Shown: positions 42,204-54,815, numbered from the stretch's first letter. The stretch: DNA of 64,000 nucleotides from Cacajao melanocephalus (GCA_963573385.1 CAUYLG010058944.1:1-64000), one strand, 5' to 3'. A program made the numbers and translations. The notes: generated by a model from the sequence alone, not told the origin.

Positions 42204-42589
42204 TAGATTTTACTTAGCATTCTTTTCTAGAGTTTTTTTTTTCTTTAAAGGGAATTATTATTCTTAAAGATATGGTTCCTAAAAAGGGCTGAAAAATGCA
42301 TCTCTAGTTGATAGGGAAGAATGTGAAATATTCTATTTTACGTCTTTCTTCCTTTGCTTCTTTAAGAAAAAAAAAACATCTCAGAATATCACATGTACAG
42401 ATGAGTTTGGGAAACCTTATTTTCTGTCCTTTTAAGTTTGGAGCATGGGCATGGTAGAAAAACACAAGCTATATTATCTGTCATACTGTCTATGTTTTTT
42501 ATGTCATATTTGTTAACAACAAGAAAGCATTCGAAAGCAATTACACAACTTCTAAAAATCCATTGTTTCCCAATAAGTTCCCAAGGCTG

Positions 42590-43310
42590 GTTTTGCTGGT
42601 GTGCAGGGTTCTGCTCTGACGATGTGAGCTGTTTCACATGAGCCCGTGGCCCTCAGACAGCTCATCGACCATGGCAGGAGGGAATTCACCACACAAAGGT
42701 TCATTGGCCCTTCACTGAGATATTTAATTTCCGTCGTGAGGACCTTGCTCAGTTGCACAATCTGCCCTAGCAATGGCAACCTAGCAACCAAGTGGAGCGG
42801 CGCCGACCCTGGGTAGTGCTCTGAGGTAGAAAGGCACAGGAAGATGTTAATTATTTACAGTGCTGGATTAGTGAAGCCGTGAAGAACACCTGGGCCACCA
42901 CCCACTAGAGTTAATTGCCTTTTCATCTGAAGTGCACACACATGATGTGCTTATCTGAGAACCCAAAAATATACTGGCTTAATTACATGTTTCTTGGTGG
43001 ATAAAAAGCAATTTGTAAAACTGAATGATAATTAAATTTAATCTAAATTAACAAAATATTAGAATGATCGATTTTCTGAGTAGCATTATCAGTTCTGCAA
43101 AAAAGAAAGCTGTTCAAATTTATTTAAAATTTATGTTAAATACTATGTCCAACACTTGTGGTCTCGTATTAAAATGATCAAAGGCTAATATTAAACCAGG
43201 CATGCATAAGTTACTGCTTAAGTTGCATTTGAGTCTGGAAAACATTCCGATATTATTAGCAGCAACAAAAATGTTAAAATCAGAGATTATTACATGGAAC
43301 AAAGAGGAAA
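42590..43310. other. Repeat-poor block, possible regulatory DNA
   Basis: I recognise no repeat family here. The left part (42600-42850) is richer in GC than its surroundings and contains ggcaacctagcaacc (42775-42789), two RFX-type half-sites in the same direction. The right part (42910-43090) is rich in TAATTA/TTAATT homeodomain-like words. There is no coding signature in either strand. Regulatory function is inference only. Confidence 0.3.
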
Positions 43311-43389
43311 CACTATAGTTTCTCTGGTGTGTGTGTGTGCGTGTACGCACATGTGCATACACCTGTGACAAGGCAAGAAAAGGCAGCAA

Positions 43390-43568
43390 CAATCATTAAG
43401 TGCCAACTGTATTCCAGGTGCTTTATATATATTGTCTTTGTATGGGGTAGGCTAGGTATTATTATCATCCCCACTTTCCAGACAAGGCATCTAAGACTTA
43501 GGGGACAATGCAGTTTGCCCAAAGTGATGAAGCTGGGATTTGGACTCAGGTCTGCCAGTACCTAAAGA
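43390..43568 (-). repeat. MIR SINE, antisense
   Basis: 'caatcattaagtgccaactg', 'attattatcatccccacttt', 'gtgatgaagctgggatttgg' and 'actcaggtctgccagta' follow the antisense MIR order. Confidence 0.8.
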
Positions 43569-44466
43569 CCCCTGTGTTTTCACTACACTGTAGGCCAGAC
43601 CAAATGACTTAAGGTCAAAAGAAGGAGATTGGATTGACTCACAGTACAGTTGGGAAAGAATGGGTGGCAAGGGAAAGGGCTGGAGCTGTGAGGATTGGAA
43701 GGAGGCACACCGGTTAACTCCATTTTCATTCACACCTGATATTCCTACATCTTCAGTATAGGTGGTTAGCATCCTTGCTTGAGCCTCAGCTGTGTTCTTG
43801 CTGAGATTCAGCATGCCTGGCCTTGTCTGCCAAATGGGAGGTCTGGGCCAAACAAAAGGACCTTAGCTTGAGGGGCTGAAGAGCCTCAGAGAGAACTCAT
43901 CCCAGAGAAGGAAGAGACATAGAGACATCACTGTGAATTTGTCTGTTTCAAAGACTTAGTGACAAACAGAGGTATCATGAATAATTAAACCCTGCTGAGT
44001 GGTCTGAGATGAATCCTATCATCCTGTCCTTTCCCCTTTCCTTCCACAGGTACCAGACCTGCATGAGCTCTGAAGGCTCTCCCTTGCTTCTCTGCTCTCT
44101 CCCCCGGTGAATCTCTCGCACCTCTGCCTCTGCCTTGGTGTTTGCTTCTCACTGAACTTGAACTAACCCAGAAGCATTGTCCCAGCACCTTCCCCCATGT
44201 TACAGGCTATTAGGCAGCTCTAGCATTTTGAGAGAAGGGAGCCGTGAGTGCCTGGTGGTTGTGGGCTTGTTTTGAACTATATGTGTGTCCAGGGGCCACT
44301 GGACACACTTGGGAGCACTCTGCAGAAGGCTGAAATACCTGAGAAGCAAGTGGGGCAAGGTCCTATGAAATCTGGGCTATGGCTGCTTATGTGACCTCTT
44401 GGTGGCCACAGGAGATGAGACTCAGGAAAACTGAGGTTATAAACACACAATGAAAATACTACACCA

Positions 44467-44902
<436 letters not shown>

Positions 44903-45119
44903 CTAGCCACCATACTAAGGTTTTTATTCGCTAACCCTAAGGCAGACACTTACTCAATATCCATTACTCCAGTCCTGTGCTGACGCACCGTGCTTTTATT
45001 CAAGACAACAATGTGCTCAGCCTCCGGTCATAGTTTATGAGTCATGACACTCCTGTTGTCTGTAGTCCCAGCATCTTTTCACTGAAAGGAGGGAGACTGG
45101 GTTATGGAACACACTTCTA

Positions 45120-45238
45120 GAAGACTACAGGTGAAACTCCTCACGCCTTTCAGGGCTTTGCTCAAGTGTCACCTTCCCTGACCATCCTGTTTAAAATGGT
45201 AGACCCTGGCACATAGAAGGCACTCAATATATTTTTTT
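45120..45238 (+). repeat. L2 3' end, sense
   Basis: 'gctttgctcaagtgtcacct', 'tccctgaccatcctgtttaa' and 'gcacatagaaggcactcaat'. Confidence 0.6.
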
Positions 45239-45242
45239 AAAG

Positions 45243-45441
<199 letters not shown>

Positions 45442-45444
45442 TTA

Positions 45445-46260
45445 GAAAAATCTCTGGAGAAAGTACAGAACAGCAAGCACAGATGCCCAGGGAGAGGATG
45501 GTGCCTGGCATGTTTGGTGAATAGGTGGCCAGCATGACTGGGATGGGTGTGATGGAGGGGAGAGGAAGGAGGGATGAGCCCTGGTGACAATGGAGAGCCT
45601 GCCTACACAAGGGCTTGCAGGGCACAGACCGGTGCTGGGCTCACACTCTGAGTGAGCTATGAGGCTGAGGAAGGACTCTGGGCAGAAGGATGACAGCATC
45701 TTACAGCATCCATTTAAAACTACCATCTGGCTGTGGCTGAAAGAGACTGAAAATGACAATATAGAAGCAGGGAGAACAGGAGGCTGTTGCAAAATCCAAG
45801 CTGGCGATGACGCAGCTTGGACCATGGTGGTAGCAGCAAGGGAGAAGGGAAGTGATCAGGTTCCGGATACATTCTGAACGTGTAGTCAACAGGACTTGCC
45901 AACAGATTGGATGTGGATTGTGAGAGAAAGAAGATGAAAGATGGCCTCTTGCCTCAAGCAGCATGGTGGCTGGGAGGACTGCTGGAGGAATGGGTTTTGG
46001 AGGGAAACATCAAGCACTCAATTTTGGACATGTTTAAGTTTGAGATACCTATTACACATCCAAGTGGAGATACAAAAAGTCAAATAGATAAACATCTCTT
46101 GATTTTAGAGAGAAGTCCAGGTCAGGGACAGAGGTAGTATTTAAAGCCTTGAGAGTGAGTGGATGAATGCACCTAGGAAGTGAGTGTAGAAAAAAGGAAG
46201 AATAAAAGAAGCTGAGGTGTAAGGATGAGCCCTGGGATATTCCAATCATGATGACAAAAA
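45445..46260 (-). mobile_element. L2 LINE fragment, antisense
   Basis: 'gcagggagaacaggaggctg', 'gcttggaccatggtggtagc', 'agtcaacaggacttgcc', 'acagattggatgtggattgt' and 'gacatgtttaagtttgagat' are L2 ORF2 in antisense. The minus-strand frames at 45701-45964 and 46052-46249 are decayed pieces of its polymerase ORF. Confidence 0.78.
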
Positions 46261-46261
46261 T

Positions 46262-46440
46262 ATGTGCCAGGCACGCCTGCAGGTGCTCATTTGCCCTTTA
46301 CATAAATGCTGCAAGGTAAGTTCTCTCAACTTGACTTGATGGAAGGGGAATCTGTTTCACAGAGCTTGGTCATCTGTTCAAGGGCACACAGGTGGTTAAG
46401 TGCTAAAACCTATCTGACCTCAAAGTTTTCTTTCCTCTAG
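46262..46440 (-). repeat. MIR SINE, antisense
   Basis: 'gtgccaggcacgcctgcagg', 'ttacataaatgctgcaaggt' and 'gttcaagggcacacaggtgg'. Confidence 0.7.
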
Positions 46441-46775
46441 CAATCTAACTTATAAACCTTGGTATTATCCTTTGTCCTCCCTTCCCCATCCAACCAGCCT
46501 TTCACTTTTATCTTCATGTTAAGCTTTAGTACAGGGCATCCTAGTCCTTTGCCTTGAACAATTCCTCTTGCCTCCTAATAAGATTTCTTGTCATGAGACA
46601 CTACCCTGCTCTAGTTTATTTCTTGTTTCCTAAAAGTAAAGCTGATTGGGTCACTTCCTATTTGGTTCTTCTATTCATTCCCCATAAATTATAATCCAGC
46701 TCCCTTAGCTTGGTATACAGGAACCTTCACAATCTGGCTCCAAGCTCTTCTGCATCTCAGTTTCATATGCTGTTA
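46441..46775 (+). repeat. L2 3' region, sense
   Basis: 'ggaaccttcacaatctggct', 'ccaagctcttctgcatctca' and 'tataatccagctcccttagc' resemble the sense L2 3' region. Confidence 0.5.
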
Positions 46776-47170
46776 CTGCTTGTTGGTGCCTAAGCTAGGC
46801 TTAACCAGCATAGGCACAAAAAGGCAACAGCAGTACGTGATGTTAGGCACCTGATGGTGTGCCCTGTGTTTTGTTCCACATCTCAGAGGAAAGCTTTCTG
46901 CTTGTCACCATGAAGTATGATGTTTGGTGTCGTATTGTTTTACATGCCCTTTATCAGATTAAGGGAATTCTTTCTGTAGATGCTAAGAACATATTGTTAT
47001 TATCATAAATGGATGTCAACTTTTATAAAATGTTTTTCAGCATCTACTTGTCATCATAATTTCTCTCTTTTGATTAGTCACTGATTTATTTTCTACTCTT
47101 AAATTAACTTTATCTTCCTTGGATAAACCCAACTTGGTCTTCATGTGTTAACCTCTTAAAAAAAAAAAAA

Positions 47171-47188
47171 TATATATATATATATATA
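47171..47188. repeat. (TA)n microsatellite
   Basis: A dinucleotide run directly after an A-run (47159-47170). Confidence 0.95.
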
Positions 47189-47266
47189 AAATTTCTGGAT
47201 TTGATTTGCTAATATTTTGTTTAGCATACAGCCCTACAATTTGTACAGTGGCCCAGGGCAAGCACT

Positions 47267-47272
47267 TTTATT
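47267..47272 (-). terminator. DNAI3: DNAI3 poly(A) signal
   Basis: On the plus strand this reads TTTATT (minus AATAAA, in 'ccaataaaagtgc'). It lies about 390 nt after the DNAI3 stop. Confidence 0.65.
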
Positions 47273-47568
47273 GGAAAGGTGGCCAGAAGCAAGCTGATAA
47301 GTAGGAGCAGTTTGATTTCCCCTTCTGCCTGGGATGAAGGCCTCTGTGTGGACGGCAAGAATTGGGATGGAAGGGACGTCCAAAGTTCTCTATTATTATA
47401 GGAAAATAAAAATTTTGTTATTGAAAACGTTCATTAAAAAAGAACACTTTCATATTCAGTACAAAATCCAACACATATTTGGTACAAAAATTGAAATAGG
47501 TCTCATTGTTAAAATTCAAAGGTTTTAATAGCAGAGAAATAAAAGTCTATAATTATAAATAAGCCACG

Positions 47569-47588
47569 ATATATATATATATATATAT
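47569..47588. repeat. (AT)10 microsatellite in DNAI3 3' UTR
   Basis: An uninterrupted AT dinucleotide run. Confidence 0.95.
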
Positions 47589-47662
47589 TCAGCTTGCCAG
47601 TTCACCTGACATAACAATAATAAAGAGGAAAGAAGTCCCCAAAACCCCTTCAGGAAGCTTTT

Positions 47663-47806
47663 TTACACTACATCCATGTATGACCCCTTCTCTGTGACTT
47701 TCAGAAGGCCAAGGTTGATAAGAACAGTCTTTTCCAGTTCCAAATAACTCTCGTAGTCCATTTTTAATTCAGCCTCCATTTGTTCTTTTGACTTCTGATA
47801 TGTTTT
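47663..47806 (-). CDS. DNAI3: DNAI3 (WDR63) terminal coding exon and stop
   Basis: On the minus strand the exon follows the acceptor 'ttgcctctag' and reads 47 codons in phase 0, starting KTYQKSKEQMEAELKMDYES and ending EKGSYMDVV, then TAA (47663-47665). It is charged, with ESYLELEKTVLINLGLLKV giving a helical, leucine-patterned C-terminus. DNAI3 is a WD-repeat intermediate chain of the inner dynein arm (IC140 family) in motile cilia and flagella. Its WD repeats lie upstream, outside this window, and this tail is the coiled-coil end. The in-phase join with 50522-50644 and the SYDE2 neighbour support the name. It was missed as an open frame because it has no early ATG and is short. Confidence 0.86.
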   Translation of the reverse strand, partial: KTYQKSKEQMEAELKMDYESYLELEKTVLINLGLLKVTEKGSYMDVV

Positions 47807-48012
47807 CTAGAGGCAAGGGGGAAACAAGACATCCCTATAAAACACTGATATCTAAAAATACCAAAGGATGAGAAAGGGCTGTTTGTGAATATTTGACCTG
47901 GCTGCTCTTTCTGGAAAGGGCTGGATGGAGGGCAGGAAGGCAGCAGGGCAGGTGGGTGGGAGGCAGTCACATGTGCTGGGAAAGGAGGAAGTGGGGGAAA
48001 TACGGCCCTCCA

Positions 48013-48013
<1 letters not shown>

Positions 48014-48049
<36 letters not shown>
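48014..48049. repeat. (CT)18 microsatellite
   Basis: A pure CT run between 'ccctccaac' and 'ggtccctt'. Confidence 0.97.
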
Positions 48050-48052
<3 letters not shown>

Positions 48053-48424
48053 CCCTTGTTTCAGTCTTTTTTCCTGTAACTCTTATTTCCCTTATGTAGA
48101 CTGGAAGGTGACTAATATGCTAGAGGTTGCAGAATTCTTTTGAAATCTCCCTCTTCTAAGTCCCATATAGATGGCAGAGCTTGTGGATCACATGGCAATG
48201 ACTACTCTCTCCAGGCTGAGTCTCCAGCTGAAATTCTGGTTAGGAAAACTCCCATTTCATATGCGATTAGAGCGGTGATTATTATCATCCTTTGAGGAGT
48301 GAGCTGTATCCAGATTTTATGTTTGCAAAGAGACAGATGCATGATTTTCCTGAAATCTGTGTTGAACTGTACAGCCTCATCCTGGCACCTGGTGAGCACT
48401 CATAAAGGCCAGCCTTGCTGGACG

Positions 48425-48545
48425 ACTGTGTGAACACTTTCCATGTGCCAGTTAGTGGCTAAGTGCTGTAAATATTTTAACTCATTTAATCCCCACTGCA
48501 ATCTTCTGAGGTTGTTAATGTTCCCATTTTCCTCTTTATCAGCAG
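48425..48545 (-). repeat. MIR SINE, antisense
   Basis: 'cactttccatgtgccagtta', 'ttaactcatttaatccccac' and 'ttctgaggttgttaatgttc'. Confidence 0.75.
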
Positions 48546-48908
48546 TTGCTTATAAGGAGACATTTCTGACTAACATTAGTTGTTCTTCCTTAGTGACTTT
48601 TTCATGTTCTAAATGTAACAGAGGAACCCTTTTAAGTTCATTCACATATCCATAATATATCAGTAGTTTCAGAGAAAATTTGAGAAGTGGTGGCACTACT
48701 TAAAAGAGGGCACTTTTTTAAGTAGAAATGAAGTTAAATAGAAATGAAGTTATAAAAAGTTGGGAATGTTTTGGAAATTGAAAAGTATAATAAAATTTAA
48801 GATATGATTATTATAATATACAGGTGTTTGAAAAGTATTTCACATGCAAATTATTTTTGGATTAGCCACAGTTCTACTTGCTCCCACTGATGTAGATAAT
48901 TAGGAGCT

Positions 48909-48922
48909 GTTGCCATGGTATT
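48909..48922 (-). promoter_or_regulatory. RFX X-box-like site
   Basis: GTTGCCATGGTATT matches the RFX consensus (GTTGCCATGGNAAC) in its first half and spacer and differs at the last arm. It lies in the DNAI3 last intron, in sequence I do not recognise as a repeat. A single motif match; function is unproven. Confidence 0.3.
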
Positions 48923-49638
48923 TAAACACTCATAATGATCTGGATAATTGCTGGGGTAGGGGAAGGGTGGCAGATTATCTCCCACAATAGAATCTCAACA
49001 AACTAACTTTTGTTAAGTGGGCAAATGAACAAAACTAAGATCAATTTGTTTATAGCAGTGGAACTCAATGAAAAGTTAACTGACATTCTTTTACACTTTG
49101 TCACTAAACATGTTTTTGAAATGAGATCCTCTGCTTTTATTGCGTTAATTAGTATCAACAAGTAATAATGTAAATCTATTTGCTAATGCAGCACATTATA
49201 ATATTTCCACATGCCAGTGCTTTTGAGACTGCGGGCCTCATGTGAATAATTATGTTTGAGGATGTATGCATTTGTCTATAAGGAACCTACAGATGGGATC
49301 AATGATGAAATACTGGTGACAACAGAGCAAGGGCAAGAGGGAGCAAGAGGGAAATAGAAATTGAGACTGAGGTGTTCTCAAGTGAGAAAGAGAGAAGAGC
49401 CTAATTTACAGAGTATTTAGAGGCCCCAAAGTCCAGTGGGCAAGGGAAGACCAGCAGAGTCACAGAATTCATATCAAATAGGGAGAAGCTGAGAAAGAAT
49501 AGCATGGGGTGCTTAAGAGCTTAGGTTCTTTTTGGCAGAGTTTAAGATGGATGTGCCCTATACCAAATTCTCCTCTATTCAAGTTTCATAGCTTCAGTAT
49601 ATTACATATAGTAAAATTCACCTCTCTCCACCCCTTCA

Positions 49639-50010
<372 letters not shown>

Positions 50011-50029
50011 TTATAATAGCTCTATTTAC

Positions 50030-50198
50030 TGAAAGTTTATTTTTCACATTCTTTAACTGACAGCCTTCCAGTAATCCCAGTTATTAGTATTCCTATTTTC
50101 AAGATAAGAGACCTGAAGCTCAGCCTTGCTCCAAATCTCATAGCTAGTAAATGGCAGAGTTGGGATTTGAGCCCACATGTCTTGATTAATATTCAACT
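50030..50198 (-). repeat. MIR SINE, antisense
   Basis: 'tattcctattttcaagataa', 'ctcatagctagtaaatggca' and 'gagttgggatttgagcccac'. Confidence 0.8.
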
Positions 50199-50521
50199 CT
50201 TTTTGTACTACCTTCTTTAATACATTATTCACCAGATATTAAAATTTTATAATAAAAGCATTCAAATTTTGAATTAAGGTATCTGTACTAAAGGACTTTG
50301 AAATTATAGAAAATTTCAGAAATTTAAATTGGACAAAATCTCACTAGGTATCTAACTGCCAGTTCTCACTCATAGTGAGCTAGTAAATCAAAGAAATCCC
50401 CTCTTGACTCTCATGAGAACAACAGAAGAACATGAAAAAGTATAACTGTGGATTAAGCCAAACAAATATATTTTCACTGGTGTTCGAGGAAAACGTCTTT
50501 CATTTCTGAAATTTAACTTAC

Positions 50522-50644
50522 AATTTTTTTCTTCTCCATTTCTAATTCCATTTCTTTCTTTTCTTGCTCTCGAATATTTTTGCGTTGTTCTACATATTCC
50601 AGATGCTTGACTTCTCTTTCAAAGTAGTGATTAACACTTGTCAT
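50522..50644 (-). CDS. DNAI3: DNAI3 (WDR63) penultimate coding exon
   Basis: The minus-strand exon follows the acceptor 'cctctgtttctaacag' and ends before a perfect GTAAGT donor (50521-50516). It is exactly 41 codons, phase 0 to phase 0: MTSVNHYFEREVKHLEYVEQ, then a run rich in Glu, Lys and Arg (RKNIREQEKKEMELEMEKKK) and Ile. The initial ATG is internal; translation comes from upstream exons. This is the charged single-helix or coiled-coil stretch that follows the WD-repeat propeller in this dynein intermediate-chain family. The exon is too short and too far from a usable ATG start to appear as a standalone open frame. Confidence 0.88.
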
Positions 50645-50732
50645 CTGTTAGAAACAGAGGCTTGTGAGAGGGTGACCTGCAGGAAACCCCCATGACCTTT
50701 ACAAGGCTCTGTTAGAATTTTTGCTGCTTGAA

Positions 50733-50895
50733 ACTGGACCCCTTCCTGACACCTTACACTAAAATTAATTACACTAAAATTAACTTTAATGGATTAAAGA
50801 CTTAAATATAAGACCTAACACCATAAAACCCTAGAAGAAAACCTAGGCAAAACCATTCAGGACATAGGCATAGGCAAGGACTTCGTGGCATTGAT
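50733..50895 (+). mobile_element. L1 ORF2 fragment, sense
   Basis: 'taatggattaaagacttaaa', 'aaccctagaagaaaacctag' and 'accattcaggacataggcat' are a conserved L1 ORF2 stretch. The start contains a 15-bp duplication (ttacactaaaattaa, twice). Confidence 0.9.
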
Positions 50896-52589
50896 TTATT
50901 AATCATGCAACCATTTCTTTTATGATGAGCATCACGGACTATTCAATTTCCAAGGGCATTCACTATTTTAAACAGGGTACCATGTTGCTATCTCTATAAA
51001 TTATCAGAAAAAAATGAATGGGTGATTTGTGAAAGCAATTTAAGTTACACTTCTACCTCTATGTGTTTTGTCTAACTCTCAATAACACATCTCACTGAAA
51101 AGTCTTTGACTATGCCAAGAACTTAGAAAACAGCTGTAGAAGTTAAACAAATAGATTTTGAATTGAACATGAAAAATATAGCAATGAATACATTGATTAT
51201 CCTTTAGTTTGACTTAATTAAGTAGAAAGTTAATACCAATGGGAAAATTAAATGCTCACTTGTACCATAAATTAGTATGAAATTATTAGGAAAAAATTAC
51301 AAAAATGTAATGATGTCTCTATTCTTTGTTACTATTACGCATCCCATAGATGGTCTAAAACATACTGCATTAAATTTTCACTGGTGATTATCTTTCATGG
51401 AGAAATTTTGCTTTCTGGAAAAGATGTTTCATATCTAGAAATGGTGAGTCTTGAATTCTGGGGTTAGATATTATTGGGCAGTAAGGTTTCAGAAGATAAT
51501 GTATTACCATATCAAAATGTCTAGCTGAGGATATATGGGCTAACTTAATATTTTAGACAATAAAAGTAACATTCTCTAATGTTACGTCTAAATTCATCTC
51601 CCCTTACATTTTTTCTTATGTAGGACATCATCATAACTGTCTAAATAAATACTTGCTTTGAAGCACACAATATTTTCCCGTGTTGATGATGGCTATGTTT
51701 TCTTTCAGGTTTTTTTTTTTACACTTTCAAATTAAGCTTTTAAAAATTATTTTATTTCATTTTATTTTCACAAGTAGTCAGTGGAAAAGGTAAATGTTAG
51801 AAACTAATGTATTTATCAAAATCATTTATGTTATTCAGAAATAAAATAGTATATTATTTTTCAGATGTTCTCCATGTTGGGTGTTAAGTATGATACTAGT
51901 AGCAGCAAATTATATTTTTTCCTTACTATAAGCTGGAAATAAAAAATCTTGATGAATAAATAGATATTTACTTAACTTATATTCTTGATGAAATTACAGA
52001 GATTTATTATATTCTTTGTTTCAATTCAGAAAGCTGATAACAATTAATGTAAATAAGCCTAAAGTCATGGTAGATCACCAAAAAAAAGATCAGCAAACAC
52101 ATCCAATTTAAAAGTGACATCATCATAATTTTATTTCAGTCAAACTGCTTCATACTTTACCTCCTTAAAAGTTATGTGCATAATATTTACACACATTTCC
52201 TATAGGGATTATAATTTTTGGTGTGAGGTTTTGAATGCTGCTTTTTCTCAAAAACTTTTACAGGATATAATAATGCAATTATTCATTTTAAACTCCCATT
52301 CCTTTCATATTTGGAGTGTTCTCAGCCATAAAAGTCTGTTGGGTGAGAGAATGTAATTCAGTCTACATCTTATTATGTCCCAGGAGTCCTATGCTAAGTT
52401 GTGAAGAAACAAGGCAATTAGTATGAGCCCAGGTTTAATAGAGCATATTACATAAAAAAGAGATAGATTTATGAGCAATTCATGATACTACAATGTAAGT
52501 GTTAATCCAGCAATACGATTGAAATAATTATAAAGTCACAGGTAAAGAAATAAATTAATCTCTGAGTGGAAACAATGAAGTTGTTAAAA

Positions 52590-52830
52590 CTTCATAGAAG
52601 AGATACTATTTACATTGGGCCTTGAAAGATGACCAGGCTATTGTAAAGTGTACAAAGGCTAGGAAGGATATTCTTGCCAGAGGAATATGAATAAACACAT
52701 CTAGATATATAGGGCATGTAGGTCACAGGTTCCACAGGGAAATATGTAGAAAATGAGATCAGATTGTGAATGGTCATGAATTCATTTGGGCAATTATTGG
52801 TCTCACAATAAATGATATGTTATGTTAAAT
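52590..52830 (-). repeat. Diverged L2-like 3' region, antisense
   Basis: 'gggccttgaaagatgaccag', 'aaggatattcttgccagagg' and 'gagatcagattgtgaatggt' resemble antisense L2. Weak. Confidence 0.45.
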
Positions 52831-53889
52831 GATAATCACTGTGGATATCTGAGAGAGGCTGAAAGCAAATATGCTATTAGGAGCACATTGAAATAAGATG
52901 AGTAAGTGATAATATCATCTGGATAAGGACAAGTAGAATTAGAGTGAAAATGAGTCCTTGAAGGCATTTTAGGCATTAATTTACAGGTGTTAGGCTACAA
53001 CTTCTAGAGAGTGATGATAAGAAATCAGAAATTTCTTGTGTATATCTACAAGATTCCTGAGTCGGTGAAGAGATGTTACATTAACTGAAATGAGAAATTC
53101 AGGAAGAGGAACTTGGGAGAGTGAAAAAAGGAGAATGTACTCCTAGTTGAACTTGGTTCCTTGTCAAAGCTATGAATGCACAGGTAGGTATATCCAGTTG
53201 TAGTCACAGATATAATTCTGGATGTGACAAAATATTTGATTGTGAAGTAGTATTTTTGGAATCGTTGGCGTGTTGGTATCAATTGAAAAGGGCTAAAATT
53301 TAATATCAATATTTAAGATTGGAAATACATTTTAAAAAGCTCAGGTGAAAGCCTGGGGACTTTACAAGGGTCCCTCTTCCTTTGCAAACTGGGTATTCTC
53401 ATGATTGTCCCAACACCGAGGAATGACTGAAATTTTTGCTTAGCTTTTGAGCCTCCTAATGGCTGCTTTGGATCTGGTTTCCTGCAATCTTGCCCTCAAC
53501 TATGTATGTATATTCAGGATATTGACCCTTCAATTCCTGACTGCCTTGCTAGCTTTAAATCCAGTATTTGTGAGATGCCACAAGCTTTAGACTGTTGCTT
53601 CCTCTACAGCCTCTCTGTCTCTCACAGTGAATAAACAAATTCCTTGACAGGGCAAGTCTACAGAAAAATTCAGTTCACTACATTTTATTCTGTCTGGAAT
53701 ATCGAACCCACCTTTTTGACTTGTTTTAATCTTTATGTTGACTTCGAGTAGTCATTTTTTAACACCATTGTATCCAGACTCTATAGTTTGTCACAGTGGG
53801 AAAATCTGGTTACAAGATCTCTATCACAGGTTGATGTGAATTATCTACATAATATCTTAAATGTAGCTCTATTAATGCACTACTTCAGT

Positions 53890-54030
53890 GTGTTCTAATT
53901 ATTTATATACCTTTTTTCTCCAATTGAACTTAAGAGCAAGGAATTGATGTATATTTGTTTCCATTTTTCTTTCTAAAACTTAGTATCTGGCATCAATAAA
54001 TTACGTTTGTGTAGATAATGAGTGTTTAAA
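53890..54030 (+). repeat. L2-like 3' tail, sense
   Basis: 'gaacttaagagcaaggaatt' and 'ttagtatctggcatcaataa' resemble the L2 3' end. Another possible piece lies at 54300-54375. Confidence 0.4.
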
Positions 54031-54218
54031 AACTACGTGAAATTTTCTGAGAGCCACAAGGGAAGAAAATCAACTATTCCCAAAGTGAAAAAGAAGCTGT
54101 CTTTATGTCCACTTTTATGAAATGTGTGTGTCTCACTCCCTTAAAATTTACCTTTTCATCGTTCTGAACTTCTTGATGCCTCCTGCCATTCTAATTCAAG
54201 TTGCATCGTTACCAGTTG

Positions 54219-54255
54219 GTAACAACACCACATTGTGGTAATGTGGTGTTGTTAC
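54219..54255. repeat. Perfect 16-bp inverted repeat (hairpin)
   Basis: The arm GTAACAACACCACATT (54219-54234) and its exact reverse complement (54240-54255) surround a 5-nt loop GTGGT. Pairing stops at both ends. Confidence 0.97.
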
Positions 54256-54597
54256 TACATTCCATCAGTATCAAATAATCCATCTTGCTTTTCTTTATCT
54301 CTGTATGAAACTCCTTTTCATTCCTCAAAATTTAGTTAAACAGCATCTCCTCAGTAAAGCATTTCTAAATCTCCTCCTTTTTTATGCTACTTTAATATTT
54401 TACATTTTTCCTAATGCACTTATTGTTTGTTTATGTTTCTGCCTCTTCTGTAGAGATAACTACATGTGGAGTCTGTATTTAAACATTTTCCAAATTCCTT
54501 TAATGGGTAATCTCCATGGAGGATTTCCAGGCTGTGTGTAAGAGCTTTGCTTCCATTTTCTTCTTTAAGCTTCAAACACAACTTCTTTAAACACACA

Positions 54598-54690
54598 CAC
54601 AACTATGATGCAGGTATCATTAGTTTCACTTTATGTATCGAAAACACTGAGGTTCAGAGAAATTAGAAAGTTATCAAAATCCACAAATAT
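54598..54690 (-). repeat. MIR-like fragment, antisense
   Basis: 'gcaggtatcattagtttcac' and 'aacactgaggttcagagaaa' are in antisense MIR order, preceded by a short (CA)n. Confidence 0.55.
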
Positions 54691-54815
54691 AGTACTATGG
54701 TGTGCATGTTTGTATGGCCTCAATACCCAATGCAATAGTATCTAAAGATGAGGTCTTTGGGAGGCAATTAATTCATGAGATTAGAGCCCTCATAAGTAGG
54801 ATGAATGTCATTGTC

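Larger units (their letters stand above)
47241..47662 (-). other. DNAI3: DNAI3 3' untranslated region
   Basis: This is the span between the DNAI3 stop and a minus-strand AATAAA at 47267-47272, with cleavage expected near 47240-47250. It is about 400 nt, AT-rich and non-repetitive apart from an (AT)10 run at 47569-47588. No other AATAAA was seen between the stop and this site. Confidence 0.65.

Noticed and set aside
43321..43565. Plus-strand frame across a GT-rich tract
   Set aside because: It spans a short GT repeat and an antisense MIR; no coding signal.
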